The notes under the pieces: generated by a model | The model's database searches: none | The model's input: the letters and a program-made list of their open reading frames with translations, nothing else | What the model was told of the DNA's origin: nothing | Translations under genes and position numbers: made by a program | Shown: positions 42,060 to 53,000 of the stretch, one piece after another | Position numbering within the stretch: position 1 is the stretch's first letter | Layout of the letters: each line of letters begins with the position of its first letter | Source of the DNA: Aedes albopictus | Lineage: Eukaryota > Arthropoda > Insecta > Diptera > Culicidae | NCBI RefSeq assembly: GCF_035046485.1 | Contig: NC_085138.1 | Location: forward strand, 65,402,580 to 65,466,579 | Direction of reading: 5' to 3' | DNA: 64,000 nt

Positions 42060-42590
42060 AGGTTGACAATTTGCCACTAGGTGGATGTGGGAAATAAGTG
42101 ATCAATGGACAGATTCAAAGCAGATACAAAAGTGTCATCTCTGGAAACATTCTTCTAGTAATCAAAAATAATTTGGCAGCGCACAAATTAGTAGGAAATT
42201 TTACCGCAAGATGACACTAGCTGTCAAATAACCTTTTTGAATAGCACCTCTATCCCGGGATGGACATGAGATAGAAAATTTTCGTCTTCGATGAAGTTTT
42301 TCAGAAACTCAAAAGCAATCTGGTAATGCACCAATAATTTGAATAATTCGTCACTAGGTGTGGCTGGTTACCAATTAAAATGTTTAATTGCTCTATCTCA
42401 AAATTCCAAGCAAATACAAAAGAGCCATCTCCGGCAAAGTTCTTCTGGAAGTCAGAAGCAATTTGGTGGTGCAACAATTTGTTGGAAAATTGACCGCCAG
42501 ATAGTGCTAGTTTCCAAGAAAGTTTTGAACTGCTCTATCCTGTGGATACAAAGCAAATAGCAAAATATCGTCGACGACAAATTTTCTTAG
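42060..42590 (+). repeat. Diverged tandem repeat, period about 146 bp
   Basis: Three to four units share landmarks: GCAGATACAAAAGTGTCATC (42120), its relatives near 42265, 42411 and 42552; CTTCTAGTAATCAAAAATAA (42150) with partners near 42302 and 42446; CACTAGGTG at 42075 and 42350. Spacing is about 141-150 bp. Sequence is unrelated to the 1437-2160 satellite although the period is the same. Confidence 0.68.
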
Positions 42591-43140
42591 CAGGTAAAGA
42601 TCAGTACAGTTCGATTGATGTGCTGTAATAAATTAACATACCGATACTACGAACGTACACAGACTTCTTGAGTAGAATCGTATCATTTACTAAACAAACA
42701 TATGTAATTGTTTCGTGAGCCAACACACAAAACTGCAAGTCAGAAAGAAATTACCGCTGTAGAAAAAAGTAAATAAGATGACGCGCAGCAAATGTCAGAA
42801 TCATTCGGTACATCACATCATGGTATGGAGAAGACAAGAGGCCTTTAGACTTTGTATTCAAAGACCATCGAAGTTTTCCACGATTTTAAAATTTAAAAAC
42901 TATTATTATAATTATTTTTATTTGCGAGATTTTCAGCCCAAGGCAGGCTCATCTCAGCGAATTTAAAAAAAAAGATTTAATGGAAAACTGCATCGTATTT
43001 TCAATGTAATTTATAGCAGTTTTATTTTGAAATCATGAAACGAATGCATGTAAAAATATCAAAGAAAAACTAAATGAATTTATTGTGGGCAGAAAACATG
43101 CTAGATTTGCCCAAATAAAAATGTAATATCGCAATATTAA
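42591..43140. other. Unassigned AT-rich DNA
   Basis: No gene or repeat supported. Confidence 0.4.
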
Positions 43141-43145
43141 ACTAG

Positions 43146-43310
43146 GGTAACTTTGGGTATTATCGGCCGGCTTGTTTTTTTTCGTAGTTCGGCTAAATTT
43201 CATGAAACTTGGACATATAATTCAGTTTGGTTGGGAAGGATTTGCAGCCTACAAGTATCAAAACAAAAATGACAAAGAGAGAAAAACTGCCGAAAATACA
43301 TAAGTTTCCT
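43146..43310. mobile_element. MITE, same family as 52081-52272
   Basis: Left GGGTAACTTTGGGTATTATC after TA; right TGCCGAAAATACATAAGTTT, the inverted partner. The other copy shares GGGTATTATCGGC and GTATTTTCGG ends. Non-coding, about 165 bp. Confidence 0.7.
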
Positions 43311-43725
43311 CAAATGCTTAGCGAAAGTATTCAAAAATGTTGTTCCAAAAACGTTGTTTTGTTTTGGAAAACTTGTGTGAAAAATTCTTGAGATAATTTA
43401 AAATTAATTTACAACAACTTTTTGCAAAAACTCACGCAATTATAAACTATTAGAATTTATTAGGAATTGTCTGGAATCTGTCTCCATCAAACTGATGAGG
43501 TGAATTCAGATGGGGTTATTGCATCTAGGATAGAAAGCAAACGCATCAGGGAATCTTGCTGAAATTCTTTGAAAATTTTCTGAAAATTTCACAAAGTATA
43601 CATCCAAATTTATCGAGAAACTAATTGAGTGATTTTTGGCAAAATAATGAAACTTTTCCTGTGGAAACATGTTCCGGTGTTTCTGAAGCAGTTTATCTCT
43701 CTAGAAAAAGTTCTGCAGATATATT
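43311..43725. other. Unassigned DNA
   Basis: No supported feature between the MITE and the composite repeat. Confidence 0.35.
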
Positions 43726-43905
43726 AGCGTGGTTCAAAAAATCGGTTTTGCTCCACACCGCTTATTCGATTCCTAACCAGATTATATGACTTCTCCCAAA
43801 ATTTGAGCTCATTTGGTTGAAAATTGAGACTGCACAAGCCCATCAAAGTTTGTATGGGAATTACTATGCTGCCCATATTCGCATAGGTGACGTAAACGCC
43901 ATATA
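43726..43905 (+). repeat. Composite repeat, copy A (uninterrupted)
   Basis: Text from GTGGTTCAAAAAATCGG through CCACACCGCTTATTCGATT, AAAATTTGAGCTCATTTGG and TTACTATGCTGCCCATATTC recurs inverted at 47511-48167, where a MITE splits it. Here ACTATG joins CTGCCC directly, which is the empty site. Confidence 0.8.
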
Positions 43906-44330
43906 GGTCAAAATTCACTTTTTTAGCTTAACATATCCTACACCATGTATAGCATATGCTCCAATCATTATAAAAATGTGTTTGTTCTAAAACATGTGAG
44001 TATATTGAAAAGAACGTTTTGACGTAACCACCATGTGGTCGCAATACTGACGTCTGTGAACAAGAAAACTAAAATCTCTCCATAAAACGTGATTGAACAT
44101 AATTTATTGAAATAATTTATTGACATAAACATAATTTATATTTGAGATATCTAATTATTTGATTTCAGATGCCTGAAAATCATTTTCAATATCAACAACT
44201 TTCATAGTGAATATTATCAATTATGTTTAATACTTATTATGGATGCAATGTAGATACTGAAACATTTATGATGCTTTGACAACAACATGCGAATAATTTA
44301 ACAAATTGATACTTGATAGCCTACAACTCG
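43906..44330. other. Unassigned DNA, partly repeat-derived
   Basis: Contains GACGTAACCACCATGTGG, related to the CTGCCCATA MITE family ends, but no clean boundary. Confidence 0.3.
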
Positions 44331-44334
44331 TAAT

Positions 44335-44597
44335 GGTGAGTTTATGCCGATTGAAGTAATCGTTTCCACTGGTCTTAGTCCTGGATCAATCGCTTCCAGT
44401 TGCCCTGAGATTTTGGAGCCCCTTAGGGCCGCAAAATGCAGTTGAGGAAGACCTAAAAGGCCAACGTGCGCGCCCTACCACGAAGCCAACGGCTCCTTCC
44501 TGGTTCTCTGCTAATATGGTATAAGTTTGTCATTTCTCTGGCATACGAGCTACGTACCCAGCCCACCGCAGCCTGCCGTGTTTTATCCGCTTCATTA
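44335..44597 (-). pseudogene. 3' relic of an RTE-like LINE
   Basis: The minus strand reads GRLRWAGYVARMPEK followed by a stop, then after a frame change a segment NWKRLIQD-stop-DQWKRLLQSA and a stop. These correspond to the C-terminal blocks RIRWAGHVARMPDN and the last helix of the RTE ORF in this window. Several stops and frameshifts mark it as old. Its 5' side is cut at or near the element starting at 44600. Confidence 0.68.
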
Positions 44598-44599
44598 TA

Positions 44600-45545
44600 C
44601 ACCGTGTCCAATAAGTTCTCATACAAAATCAAATTGAATTCCTTTCACATCTGTAATTAGGATTATCAAAGTAAATGTATCAATTGAAAGGCAAACTAAC
44701 ACTGACCGAATGCAGCATACGTTTTTAAATTAACTGTCCTTTATCCTTCTCTGCTGATCGCTTATGTGTCGTAAGTCAGTTTCAGCTGGCACGCACGCCA
44801 TTTCTTTGGTATTTCGTCAATTTTCAACGATTAATGGTTTAAAGTTGAAACAAATTAGGTTCCTGTTCTCACCATTGCTAATAGTAACTATGACCAAAAG
44901 AGAAGAAATATGAGACTTTGTATTGGTGGAGTACGAAGCCATTTTATTTTGAGCAAAATAATACGTAAATCAAACAAAAATGTCCATTTTCCTATTTGAA
45001 TGAGATTTGTTGTGTTAAAGAAGCATGGCTGTGTCTTATCTGGTTGATTCACAACATTCTCACTTATAAAACGTACTTGTATCCCTTTTGTGGTAAATTT
45101 TATCCAAAATTTACGTTTTATGATGTTTATCTTCAATATAACGATCATTTTCAAGGAAATCAGCTCAAGTGAAGCTAACTTGCAAATTTCTTACCATATC
45201 ATCACCTAAATTGTATTGGTTCATCTTTAGTATATCCACTTCGTACAATACTTGGGATATAAACTCAAAATTTAACCTTATGGACTCTATTTAGCTACCG
45301 AATGAACAACTTTTAGGACATTTTTCTTGCGTGCCGGTGCAAACGGATTTCAGAAAACGGTAATGTACTGTTAGGCTTATAAAAACAAATAGAAAATAAT
45401 GTTATTCTAAACCGTATGCTTTATTTAATCAGTATTATGTGGCCCTTCAATACATGCATTCATTTTGAAAATATGAAACACAGATGTAAAATAAAATTAT
45501 ATTTTCTAAATTTGTATTTTGTATGAGAACTTATTGGACACGGTG
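44600..45545. mobile_element. 946-bp element with CACCGTGTCCAATAAG TIRs, TA TSD
   Basis: The first 29 bp (CACCGTGTCCAATAAGTTCT, then CATACAAAA) are perfectly complementary to the last 29. TA flanks both sides (44598-44599, 45546-45547). The interior is AT-rich; a short minus-strand frame (44888-45154) has no recognisable transposase motif. Tc1/mariner-like and non-autonomous. Confidence 0.88.
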
Positions 45546-45547
45546 TA

Positions 45548-46100
45548 CATCAGTTAACCGATTTTGTCAGCCTGTTTCGGGGACACATTTTTTGTTCTCC
45601 CTTAATATCTAAATAGATTTTCAAGCAGTAGTTTAGTTGAATTAGTTGAAGTTTGACCGTTAGTTAATGAGAGCAAAAAGTTTGTGGGGCTGACAAAATT
45701 GGGTTCATACTGTATCGATTTATTTACATACTTGGTTCAATTCGTAGTTTATGCAACGCCGCCATATGCCGTGATCCTGGTTAGCGGCGAGTATTGTTCG
45801 CAGTTAACGTGCTTACTTTAAATTACTCTAAAATGTGTGTTTGTCAAATTTCCTAAGTATAGAATCCAAATACCTCATGTATGAACATTTATATTTTTTG
45901 TATTGATGGTTGTGGTAGATCTCTATCGCTTCCTCTGAATTACGACGTAAACTCCTCAAACCCCCTTCAGCTACTTACTAAGTGCTTGAAGCAAACTCAT
46001 TGAAATAGTAAACTCATGGTTAGCCTCGAGTAAAATTATTCCACAGCAAAACTATTATAAGTTTTACGTTTTGTTTCAAAGCCATCATTGAAACAATACT
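45548..46100. other. Unassigned DNA
   Basis: No supported feature. Confidence 0.35.
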
Positions 46101-46102
46101 AC

Positions 46103-46200
46103 TGAACTGTTGTGGTTTTTCAGTCTAACAAAAGTGAAACGGTCAGGAGTTTGGCATAGCCGTTTTAATCTTGTTAGACTGAGAAAGCCACAACAGTTCA
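46103..46200. repeat. 98-bp hairpin with 40-bp arms
   Basis: 46103-46142 (TGAACTGTTGTGGTTTTTCA start) pairs with 46160-46200 with about six mismatches around a 17-base loop. It could be a tiny foldback MITE or a microRNA-like precursor; size and mismatch pattern do not exclude either. Confidence 0.6.
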
Positions 46201-46959
46201 ACATTTCTTCCCAGTCGTAAATATCCTCCAAAACTTAGATAAATTAAATCCATATCTATCTCATTAGGCGTTGGGTGTATGAGCTTTTGTTGTTTACTAA
46301 TTTAATTGTAAAAACTTAGTGTAGAGGAATAGTACAAGGTTATTAAAATGAAATTAGTTTCGTAACATTTCGTAATTTGTCGAATATGAGAAAAAATAAA
46401 TGAGGCCCGCGGGTGACACTTAATGCTTTAGTTTATCAAGTAAATCTCAAAAAAATGTAAATATTACTAAGGTATTTCTTAATAAATAGTTACATACAAC
46501 AGCATTTTTTGAATAAGGCATAAAATAACCTATTCAAAATAAACTGCTTTAATTGCAAGGTGCATTGGTAGAAGCCGTTAGGATCCATCGCAGAGCCTGG
46601 AGATTAATGTTAATTCCGGTATTTTGCACACATTCAACGAAATAAGAAAACTGGTCGGCGTAAAGTCAAATTGGACTAGGCGATTTTTTGGACAGGTAAA
46701 GATAAGCCAAGGAATCATAGTATTTCAAGAAACAATGCACATGTTTTGATATCCCAATTTCTTGCAGGACATTTCCCCATAATCATTGAAAAACAGAATC
46801 TTACTACGATGCCCACGCTTTATGGTACGCTCGACCGCACTATCAGATAGTTCATATTTTCAAAATGTGACGTGTTAACTTTTTTTCTGAAACCACGGTT
46901 AGTACATCTTCTTTCGAGTCGGGACTGCTGCTTATCAACAAAGAATGTATTTAACGCAT
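46201..46959. other. Unassigned AT-rich DNA
   Basis: No supported feature up to the SINE duplication. Confidence 0.35.
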
Positions 46960-46973
46960 GAATACGGACATTC

Positions 46974-47182
46974 ATCCGGAGACCCGGGTTCGATTCCCGT
47001 TCCGGTCGGGAAATTTTTTTTCGACTCCCTGGGCATGGTGTATTATTGCACTTGCCTCACAATATACAAATGCATGCAATGGCAGGCAAAGGAAGCCCTG
47101 TGGAAGTGCTCAAAGAACACAAAGTTAAAGCGATGCAGGCCAAGTCTCAGTGGGGACGTAAAGCCATATAGAAGAAGAAGAA
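46974..47182 (+). mobile_element. Feilai-like tRNA-derived SINE, 14-bp TSD
   Basis: Perfect duplications GAATACGGACATTC at 46960-46973 and 47183-47196 bound a 209-bp insertion. It contains a pol III B box in CCCGGGTTCGATTCCCG, a conserved middle with CAGTGGGGACGTAAAGCC, and a GAAGAAGAAGAA tail. The A box is missing, so it is 5'-truncated and probably silent. Middle and GAA tail match what I know of the Aedes Feilai family; a LINE partner would supply mobilisation. Confidence 0.85.
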
Positions 47183-47196
47183 GAATACGGACATTC

Positions 47197-47505
47197 CGGA
47201 AAAAATCTAACACGTGCTCAGAAAACGGGTACCGTATAAGCTAACATAACGGTCATATCAATCTGGTTGTTACGTCAACTTATCCGTGTAATCATTCATC
47301 AAAACGACTGAATGGTCGCATAAACTGACGTACACGTTTTAAATATGGAAAAATTACATGAAACATCTTAAAATCATTGCGGCTCACTTTTTGTAGCTGT
47401 AATCCACGAAACTGACAGATTATTTCATTCAAATAGTCGGTGCATATGTAAATCCGGAAAAAATCTATAAAATCGTGTTTTCCCATCAGAGCAGACGTTG
47501 GTGGT
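47197..47505. other. Unassigned, partly related to the CTGCCCATA family
   Basis: Contains GGTTGTTACGTCAAC and GGTCGCATAAACTGACGT, loose relatives of that family's ends. No clear boundaries. Confidence 0.3.
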
Positions 47506-47510
47506 TACAT

Positions 47511-48167
47511 CGACTATGCGAATATGGGCAGTATGGGAAAATGATGTTTTTCATTCAATCCACCGTAACATTTTCCTAAGTACCCTAGTGGGTTAGTTGA
47601 CCCTTGGTAAACCTAGGCTACTCTATCAGCTACAACTTTGCCGAAGACCGCATTCAAATCGGACGCCTCATTAATTAGTTATCGATTTGTATCCAACTGG
47701 ACAAACTTTAACAGTGATCCTCCAGCTTCCCAGCAGGCAACATTGCTGCATATAGCGCCAAAGATAGCACACAGAAATCATGGCTACTATGTTCCACTGC
47801 AAAATGCAGTGATGCCCACCGATTAGTTTAAACATCATGAGTAAAGATTTCGATTCCGGATAAAAATCGGTAACTAATTAATGAGGCGTCCGATTCGAAT
47901 GCGGTCTTCTGCAAAGTTGTAGCTGATAGAGTATCCTAGGTTTACCAAGGGTCAACTAACCCACTAGGGCACTTAGGAAAATGTTACGGTGGATTGAATG
48001 AAAAACATCGTTTTCCCATAGTAATCCCCATACAAACTTTAAATGGCTTGTGCAGTCTCAATTTTCAACCAAATGAGCTCAAATTTTGGGAGGAGGCATA
48101 TAATCTGGTTAGAAATCGAATAAGCGGTGTGGAGCAAAAACGATTTTTTGAACCACACTAAGATATA
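47511..48167 (-). repeat. Composite repeat, copy B (inverted, split by a MITE)
   Basis: Reads CGACTATGCGAATATGGGCA, then a 485-bp MITE, then AGTAATCCCCATACAAAC to AATCGTTTTTTGAACCACAC-type text: the reverse complement of 43726-43905 with an insertion exactly between CTGCCC and ATAGTA. Confidence 0.8.
47534..48018. mobile_element. 485-bp MITE with arms of about 170 bp, TA TSD
   Basis: Left TGGGAAAATGATGTTTTTCA, right TGAAAAACATCGTTTTCCCA. Complementarity continues through CCACCGTAACATTTTCCTAA, GTGGGTTAGTTGACCCTTGG and GAAGACCGCATTCAAATCGG. TA flanks it (47532-47533, 48019-48020). Non-coding spacer of about 155 bp. Confidence 0.9.
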
Positions 48168-48887
48168 TGCATAACACATTGAAGATGCAAATTTTAAGAA
48201 ATTATTAGCTTAGGTTTTGGGATATTTTTTTTTGCAAAATTTATTCCTGATGAAAAATACTTTAGTATGGCAGTCACTCCGGAAGTCTTGAAATCACGAG
48301 TCACAGATTTCCAGGGGAAATGTAATACGAGAACTTTTGCAAATCATTTCCGAGAGTTGATAGTTGTTATTAACGTTGATGTAACTACGTAAGCTCAAGA
48401 GATTGATAATTTATATAATTTATTTCAGCTGCTAAAACAATTTAAAAGAAAACCTGTCAGACCAAGTAATCTTATCGTTTTTCACAGTAAACATTACAGG
48501 ATGTTGTTGCTCCGACTGAACAAAAAAATTTCAGGATTTTTATTTTCATATTCTGGAAATTTTGTAAAACCGAAAAAAAAATTAAAAAAACCAAAACTGT
48601 TGAAAAATAAAAATTTTACGAATTATCTTTATTAAATATCGATCGAACACTCCCAGCTAGCTCCTTTGTTAACAGATTTATTCACAATGTGAACCAAATA
48701 AATGTATCAAATCTTTTGAACTAAATGTGCAGCCTTTTTCTGAAAATAAAAAAAAAGTTGAAAAAATAAAATTCAGTGCAATTTCTAAATGCGCTTCTCA
48801 AATCCGATAATATTTTAGGATTCATTCAAATATGATATCCATCGTTTACGCGGAAGAGGGGTCTTAGAAAGTGTGACACTCAATATA
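48168..48887. other. Unassigned AT-rich DNA
   Basis: No supported feature. Confidence 0.35.
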
Positions 48888-48891
48888 TTAA

Positions 48892-49006
48892 CCCTCGAGC
48901 AGTCGCGTCTTCGGCCACCCTCAGCGACACAGCGCACTCGCTGTGTACCACAAGCGAGCTTTTTTCATGGTGCGTGTACTCAGTACATGACGCGACCGCT
49001 CCCGGG
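48892..49006. mobile_element. 115-bp piggyBac-like MITE, TTAA TSD
   Basis: TTAA at 48888-48891 and 49007-49010. Ends CCCTCGAGCAGTCGCGTC and GACGCGACCGCTCCCGGG are near-complementary. Inner text CGCACTCGCTGTGTACCAC parallels the 30463 copy. Same length as that copy. Confidence 0.86.
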
Positions 49007-49010
49007 TTAA

Positions 49011-49550
49011 GTAAGCGAAACAGCGTGACCTCTCTGTCAAGGAGAAGGGGTCTGAAATCCCTGGGAAATGATGGACATCATATTTCAATCGTCCCTTAGC
49101 AAATCAGTTATTTTTCTACAAAATGTTGGTAAAAAAAGTTTATTCTCCAATAATTAGCAAATGAAAATGTTTCAAACTATTTGTCAATTAATGCTTATCG
49201 AAAATTTTAGAAAAAATAAAAGATTTGTAATGCAGATGATATTTTTCATTAAAGTTACAGCAACTTTCTGTAAAAACCGATAAGCGATTTCATGGAGGGC
49301 TAAATGGTAAAAAAAACTTCAACTCCCCATACAAGCACAGCTTTTGGCAGAACTTCTCAAAAAAGCCTTCGTTGAAACTTTGTTCGCTGAATTTGTAAGC
49401 TGTTAGAACTAGTCAGATAGAATCTCATAAAAAATCTTACAGCATTCTTTCCCAGTTTTTACAGAAATTCGAAGAAAATTGGAAAAATTCGAAAAAAAGA
49501 TTAGTAAATGGCACACTTCCTAGGAAAAAAAATCGTAGATACACTTGGAA
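49011..49550. other. Unassigned AT-rich DNA
   Basis: No supported feature. Confidence 0.35.
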
Positions 49551-49555
49551 TCAGT

Positions 49556-49695
49556 ATTTAGGGAACGTCCATAAATTAGGTCACGTGAAAATTATTCATT
49601 TTCGATGAGGCCTCTGATTTTTGTATGGGTTTTCACACTTTGCTGAAACACTCTCCTGATTCAAAACGTAACGTAATTAATCGACTTTCCTTTCT
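49556..49695. mobile_element. Diverged PIF/Harbinger-like MITE
   Basis: TTAGGGAACGTCCATAAATT at the left and AACGTAATTAATCGACTTTCC at the right mirror the ends of 26214-27271 (GGGGCTGTCCATTTATTACG). About 140 bp; several end mismatches. Confidence 0.55.
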
Positions 49696-49953
49696 AGGTT
49701 TTTTGGGCAGGGAATTTTTGAAAACTGTTATGTAATAATTTTCAAAAAATATCAAAAGATAGAATGTTTCTACTAGACATACTCCGTAAACGAGCAAACA
49801 TCAAAAAAAAAAATCTTGATCAGTTTCATACAATAAATTGATATCACATTTTGATATTGATATCAGTATGTCTTGAGCAAATTTGATTTAAAACTTTATT
49901 TTCGTTTTTCAGTCATTATCATAATTTTTTAACTTTTCAAACCATATATTCTA

Positions 49954-50080
49954 GAGCCCGTGGCCCAGTGATGCCATGCTCGCTTCATAGGTTTGATGGG
50001 TTTGATTCCCAACCACGACACTTACAATGAGTGCGGCTAGAGTAGTGAAAGTATTCTATTGCTGTACAATGACAAAAGTT
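49954..50080 (+). mobile_element. tRNA-like SINE head, decayed
   Basis: GAGCCCGTGGCCCAGTGATG resembles an A box region and GGGTTTGATTCCCAACCA at 49998 a B box with its T-stem. Spacing fits a tRNA-derived SINE head. The downstream body and tail are not recognisable and no TSD is clear. It could also be a tRNA pseudogene. Confidence 0.5.
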
Positions 50081-50708
50081 AATATTCATAGACTGATTTT
50101 TCATACAAAATGCTAAAGTTTAAGTCGTGGTATCTCAGCTTCCAGTAATCCGATTTAGCTAATATTTTCCCAAGAACTACATATAGCGTGAATTTTAGTT
50201 TGCCAGAATTTCATTGCGTTCTAGTTTGCAGACAGTTTCAGGCGGTTTTTCAAAGGCTTTCCAATTTAATTCGAAACCGAGAGATTGTAGCTGGTTAACT
50301 TGTTCGACCTCGTTATTTATTTCTATGAGATGGAGAAGTTTGTCAGACAAAGCCACATGTTTGAAAATTTCGTCTTCGAATTATATATGCAATCAAGCTT
50401 AGATTACTTACTTTTGCCTTGGAACAACCCATTGGAACTTTCTGACTACATGCTGGACCGCAGTGAAATCCTGGAAAACTAGAATGCAAGATATTTGTAG
50501 ATCGTTATTAAAATTACAGCAACATCGGACAACTGGAAGCCAAGATACAAGATCTTCAAATATGCAATTTTGCAATTGTTTTATTTGATTTTCAGTACTT
50601 TTGCCTCTTACATATCAATCAAACCAATAAATATCAGTACTTGACCTCTTCCCGGGAATATCCAAACAACTTCAATAAACATTTCGTACACTCCATTCAA
50701 AACATACA
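50081..50708. other. Unassigned; 50616-50655 relates to the MITE at 35889
   Basis: ATCAATCAAACCAATA and GACCTCTTCCCGGG match one end of that family. No left partner is clear, though TTGATATCACATTTTGATAT near 49838 may be it, split by the SINE-like text. Confidence 0.4.
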
Positions 50709-51001
50709 CACGCTAACGCCGCTCAGCACTAAAGTGCATAATTTCCAGACTACACCAAAAATGTGTAACCCTTGCACATTTACAAAATCAGCTCCAGTGT
50801 CCGTAAAATCGTTAAATTCGCAAAAAAAATTGTACGCTAATCTAGCTAGGTTTACTAGTGACCTTGGAAAACAAAAAAAAAACAACACTTCGCATCTAGA
50901 CGAGTGTACGAACTGTTTTTTGAGAATGTGTAACTGTTACACATTTTTGTGTGGTCTGGAAATTATGCACTTATGAGTAGGTCTTACACAGTTTTAGCGT
51001 G
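50709..51001. mobile_element. MITE with CACGCTAA ends and 45-bp inner arms
   Basis: AAGTGCATAATTTCCAGAC at about 50732 pairs with GTCTGGAAATTATGCACTT near 50954; the arms extend through CACCAAAAATGTGTAAC. Outer ends CACGCTAAC and TTTTAGCGTG are also complementary. A short minus-strand frame over it is not a gene. Confidence 0.78.
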
Positions 51002-52078
51002 CAAACACAATTCGGTTGCCCTAACCATTCAACAGGCTACCTTCCTCGGCCGCCTCCCCTCAAAACAGGGCATCCAAATTGGATCATCGCTGTAGAATGG
51101 AGCCAATTTACTTACGCCGCACCGCGGCCGCACCGTATCGAATACAAACAACATAATTACCCCTCCATATCAAAGCTATCCATCCACAGACAGTATAGAT
51201 TCCACACGGGAACCACTTCATGGCAAAACATTGCGTGCCCGCGCGTGCGCTTTTCTGATGTTTGGGGCTTGCCCGGGCATCGTCGTTTGATGATGATCCG
51301 ATTATGGTGGTGTTCGACTTTCCGGAAGGCTATTATTTCGGTTCTTTACCGCCGCCGCCGTCCAAACAATTGGACTGACTATGCCCGTCCTGGATTATTG
51401 GCTTCCTGATCGGTTCCGAATCAACAACAAACCGAAGATGTTCAATGTGAACCATGCACACAAATCAGACACTTTTTGTCTCAGTTTTAGTCCAGCTCAT
51501 TGCTGCTGGGATGTCTGGTTGGAAATGGAAGTGGCACTTGAGGCTCCAAGCTGACGGTCCAAAATTGTTGGAATGATAGTGACTCATGTACGCAACTGTA
51601 AAAGTGGTATGTCACGGCCGAGTCGTGCCATTACTTACAGTGGAAGTATATAGTCAGTCAGTCTCATTGCGCAAGTAGCTACAATAATGGAAGTGGTGTA
51701 ATTTTGGCTCTTACGAAAATGTTTTTTGTTTGTCGCTGCTACTGCTACCGGATACCGGCGGACCCGCGAACATGTCTGTTGGTGATGTTCGGTCAGTTTG
51801 GGGCACTTTGACACTCCTCTAGTAAGCTTCTGTTATAGCTCTTTGGGGAGAAAGAAGCAAAATAGGGAGTTTTAATTTAACGGCTTCTGATTTTTCGTTG
51901 ATGTGGAAGGTGTATGTGAGCAATGTTACATTTTGTCTGATGTTCAGAGAAAATGGAATGGTAAACCTATAACTGCCTGTTTCAATTGAATATTAGAAAT
52001 TGGGTTTATCCATTAGATGCATTGAAACAGAATAAATGTTTTTGCTAACAAACACACGCATGGATGCAAATGTTAATA
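51002..52078. other. Repeat-poor, GC-richer stretch (51000-51420) and flank
   Basis: 51000-51420 is richer in G+C than nearly all its surroundings and free of recognisable repeats, with CGCACCGCGGCCGCACCG and CCGCCGCCGCCGTCC. It may be conserved non-coding or exonic. No recognisable protein in its 136-codon frame (50999-51409). Confidence 0.35.
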
Positions 52079-52080
52079 TA

Positions 52081-52272
52081 GGGGAACTTACGTATTTTCG
52101 GAAGTTTTGTTCTCTTCGTCATGGGGAGTTTTTTGAAACCTGTTGATCTCAAAGTTGACCTCAAATCCTTCCTAAACAAGCTGAGTTATGTGCCCAAATT
52201 TCTGGCAATTTTGCCCACAAAAACCCCCCTTGACGAAGAGAACAAACCTGCCGATAATACCCTTTGTCACTC
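52081..52272. mobile_element. 192-bp MITE, TA TSD
   Basis: Left GGGGAACTTACGTATTTTCG and right CGATAATACCCTTTGTCACTC form TIRs that also include TGTTCTCTTCGTCA and TGACGAAGAGAACA. TA flanks both sides (52079-52080, 52273-52274). Second copy of the family at 43146-43310. Confidence 0.8.
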
Positions 52273-52570
52273 TACATAAATGCATCATGCTTTTCAAAAC
52301 GACTAAACTATAAATGGAGACGCGTGGTGTTTAACTCGTACTAAAAAGTCGTTACTGTTGAATCAGTTCGTCATGTAAGCTGTACTACCAGCTAAGCACA
52401 CAATTCTTAGCTGGCGATCTTTGTCATCAATTGGCGCGTGGAATCATGAAAGATAATATAAATTAGATTATGCACTATTAATTAGATTCACTTGTAATCT
52501 ATTAGCGGATCGACTACTTGGTTGGATCTTGGATTCACTTGGTAAATTGGAAATGAGGTCTATTACTTGC

Positions 52571-52608
52571 ACTTGTTTCAATACTGGATAGTGTCTTCAT
52601 CAGGGACA
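52571..52608 (-). ncRNA. Hammerhead-like motif, left member of an inverted pair
   Basis: The minus strand reads CCCTGATGA, A, GACACT, ATCC, AGTATT, GAAAC. Both core blocks (CUGAUGA and GAAA) are intact, with stem II weakened by one mismatch and one wobble. An extra A precedes stem II as in the other motifs here. Confidence 0.42.
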
Positions 52609-52659
52609 ACTAGCTTGTCATTTTGCTCTTATGTTTCGTTTGTTTACTAACGAAATTAG

Positions 52660-52698
52660 TTATCCCTGAAGAAGACACTAACCTTAACTCAAACCTTG
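52660..52698 (+). ncRNA. Hammerhead-like motif, right member of an inverted pair
   Basis: The plus strand reads CCCTGAAGA, A, GACACTAACC then TTAACTCAAACC. It is the mirror of 52571-52608, about 60 bp away. The 3' half of stem II and the GAAA block are eroded, so only the family resemblance remains. Confidence 0.35.
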
Positions 52699-52909
52699 CA
52701 CAAAAAATAAACCTTATTTTCCCATTCATCAAGACTGTGTAGCCGTTCAAATCCAAGATTCTCTTCCAGATATTTCAAGATGTGATGTTCATGGGGTAAG
52801 TGAACATAAACAATATCTCAGATTGCTCATAGAATTTGTAGGAATCTATTAATAAACAAACCTGTTCAAGATGATACTATTAATAACATTATTGAACAGT
52901 GTTGGTGAT

Positions 52910-53000
52910 CAGTAAATTTGGAAGAATTTCTTAAGGAATTCCAGGAGAAATTTAGAGAGGAATTCCCAGAATAATTCCTGGAGAAATTCCTGGAGGAACA
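52910..53000 (-). repeat. Short 12-bp satellite tract, reverse orientation
   Basis: GGAATTCCAGGAGAAATTTA, GGAATTCCCAGAATAATTCC and CTGGAGAAATTCCTGGAGG keep the family consensus well. Confidence 0.75.
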
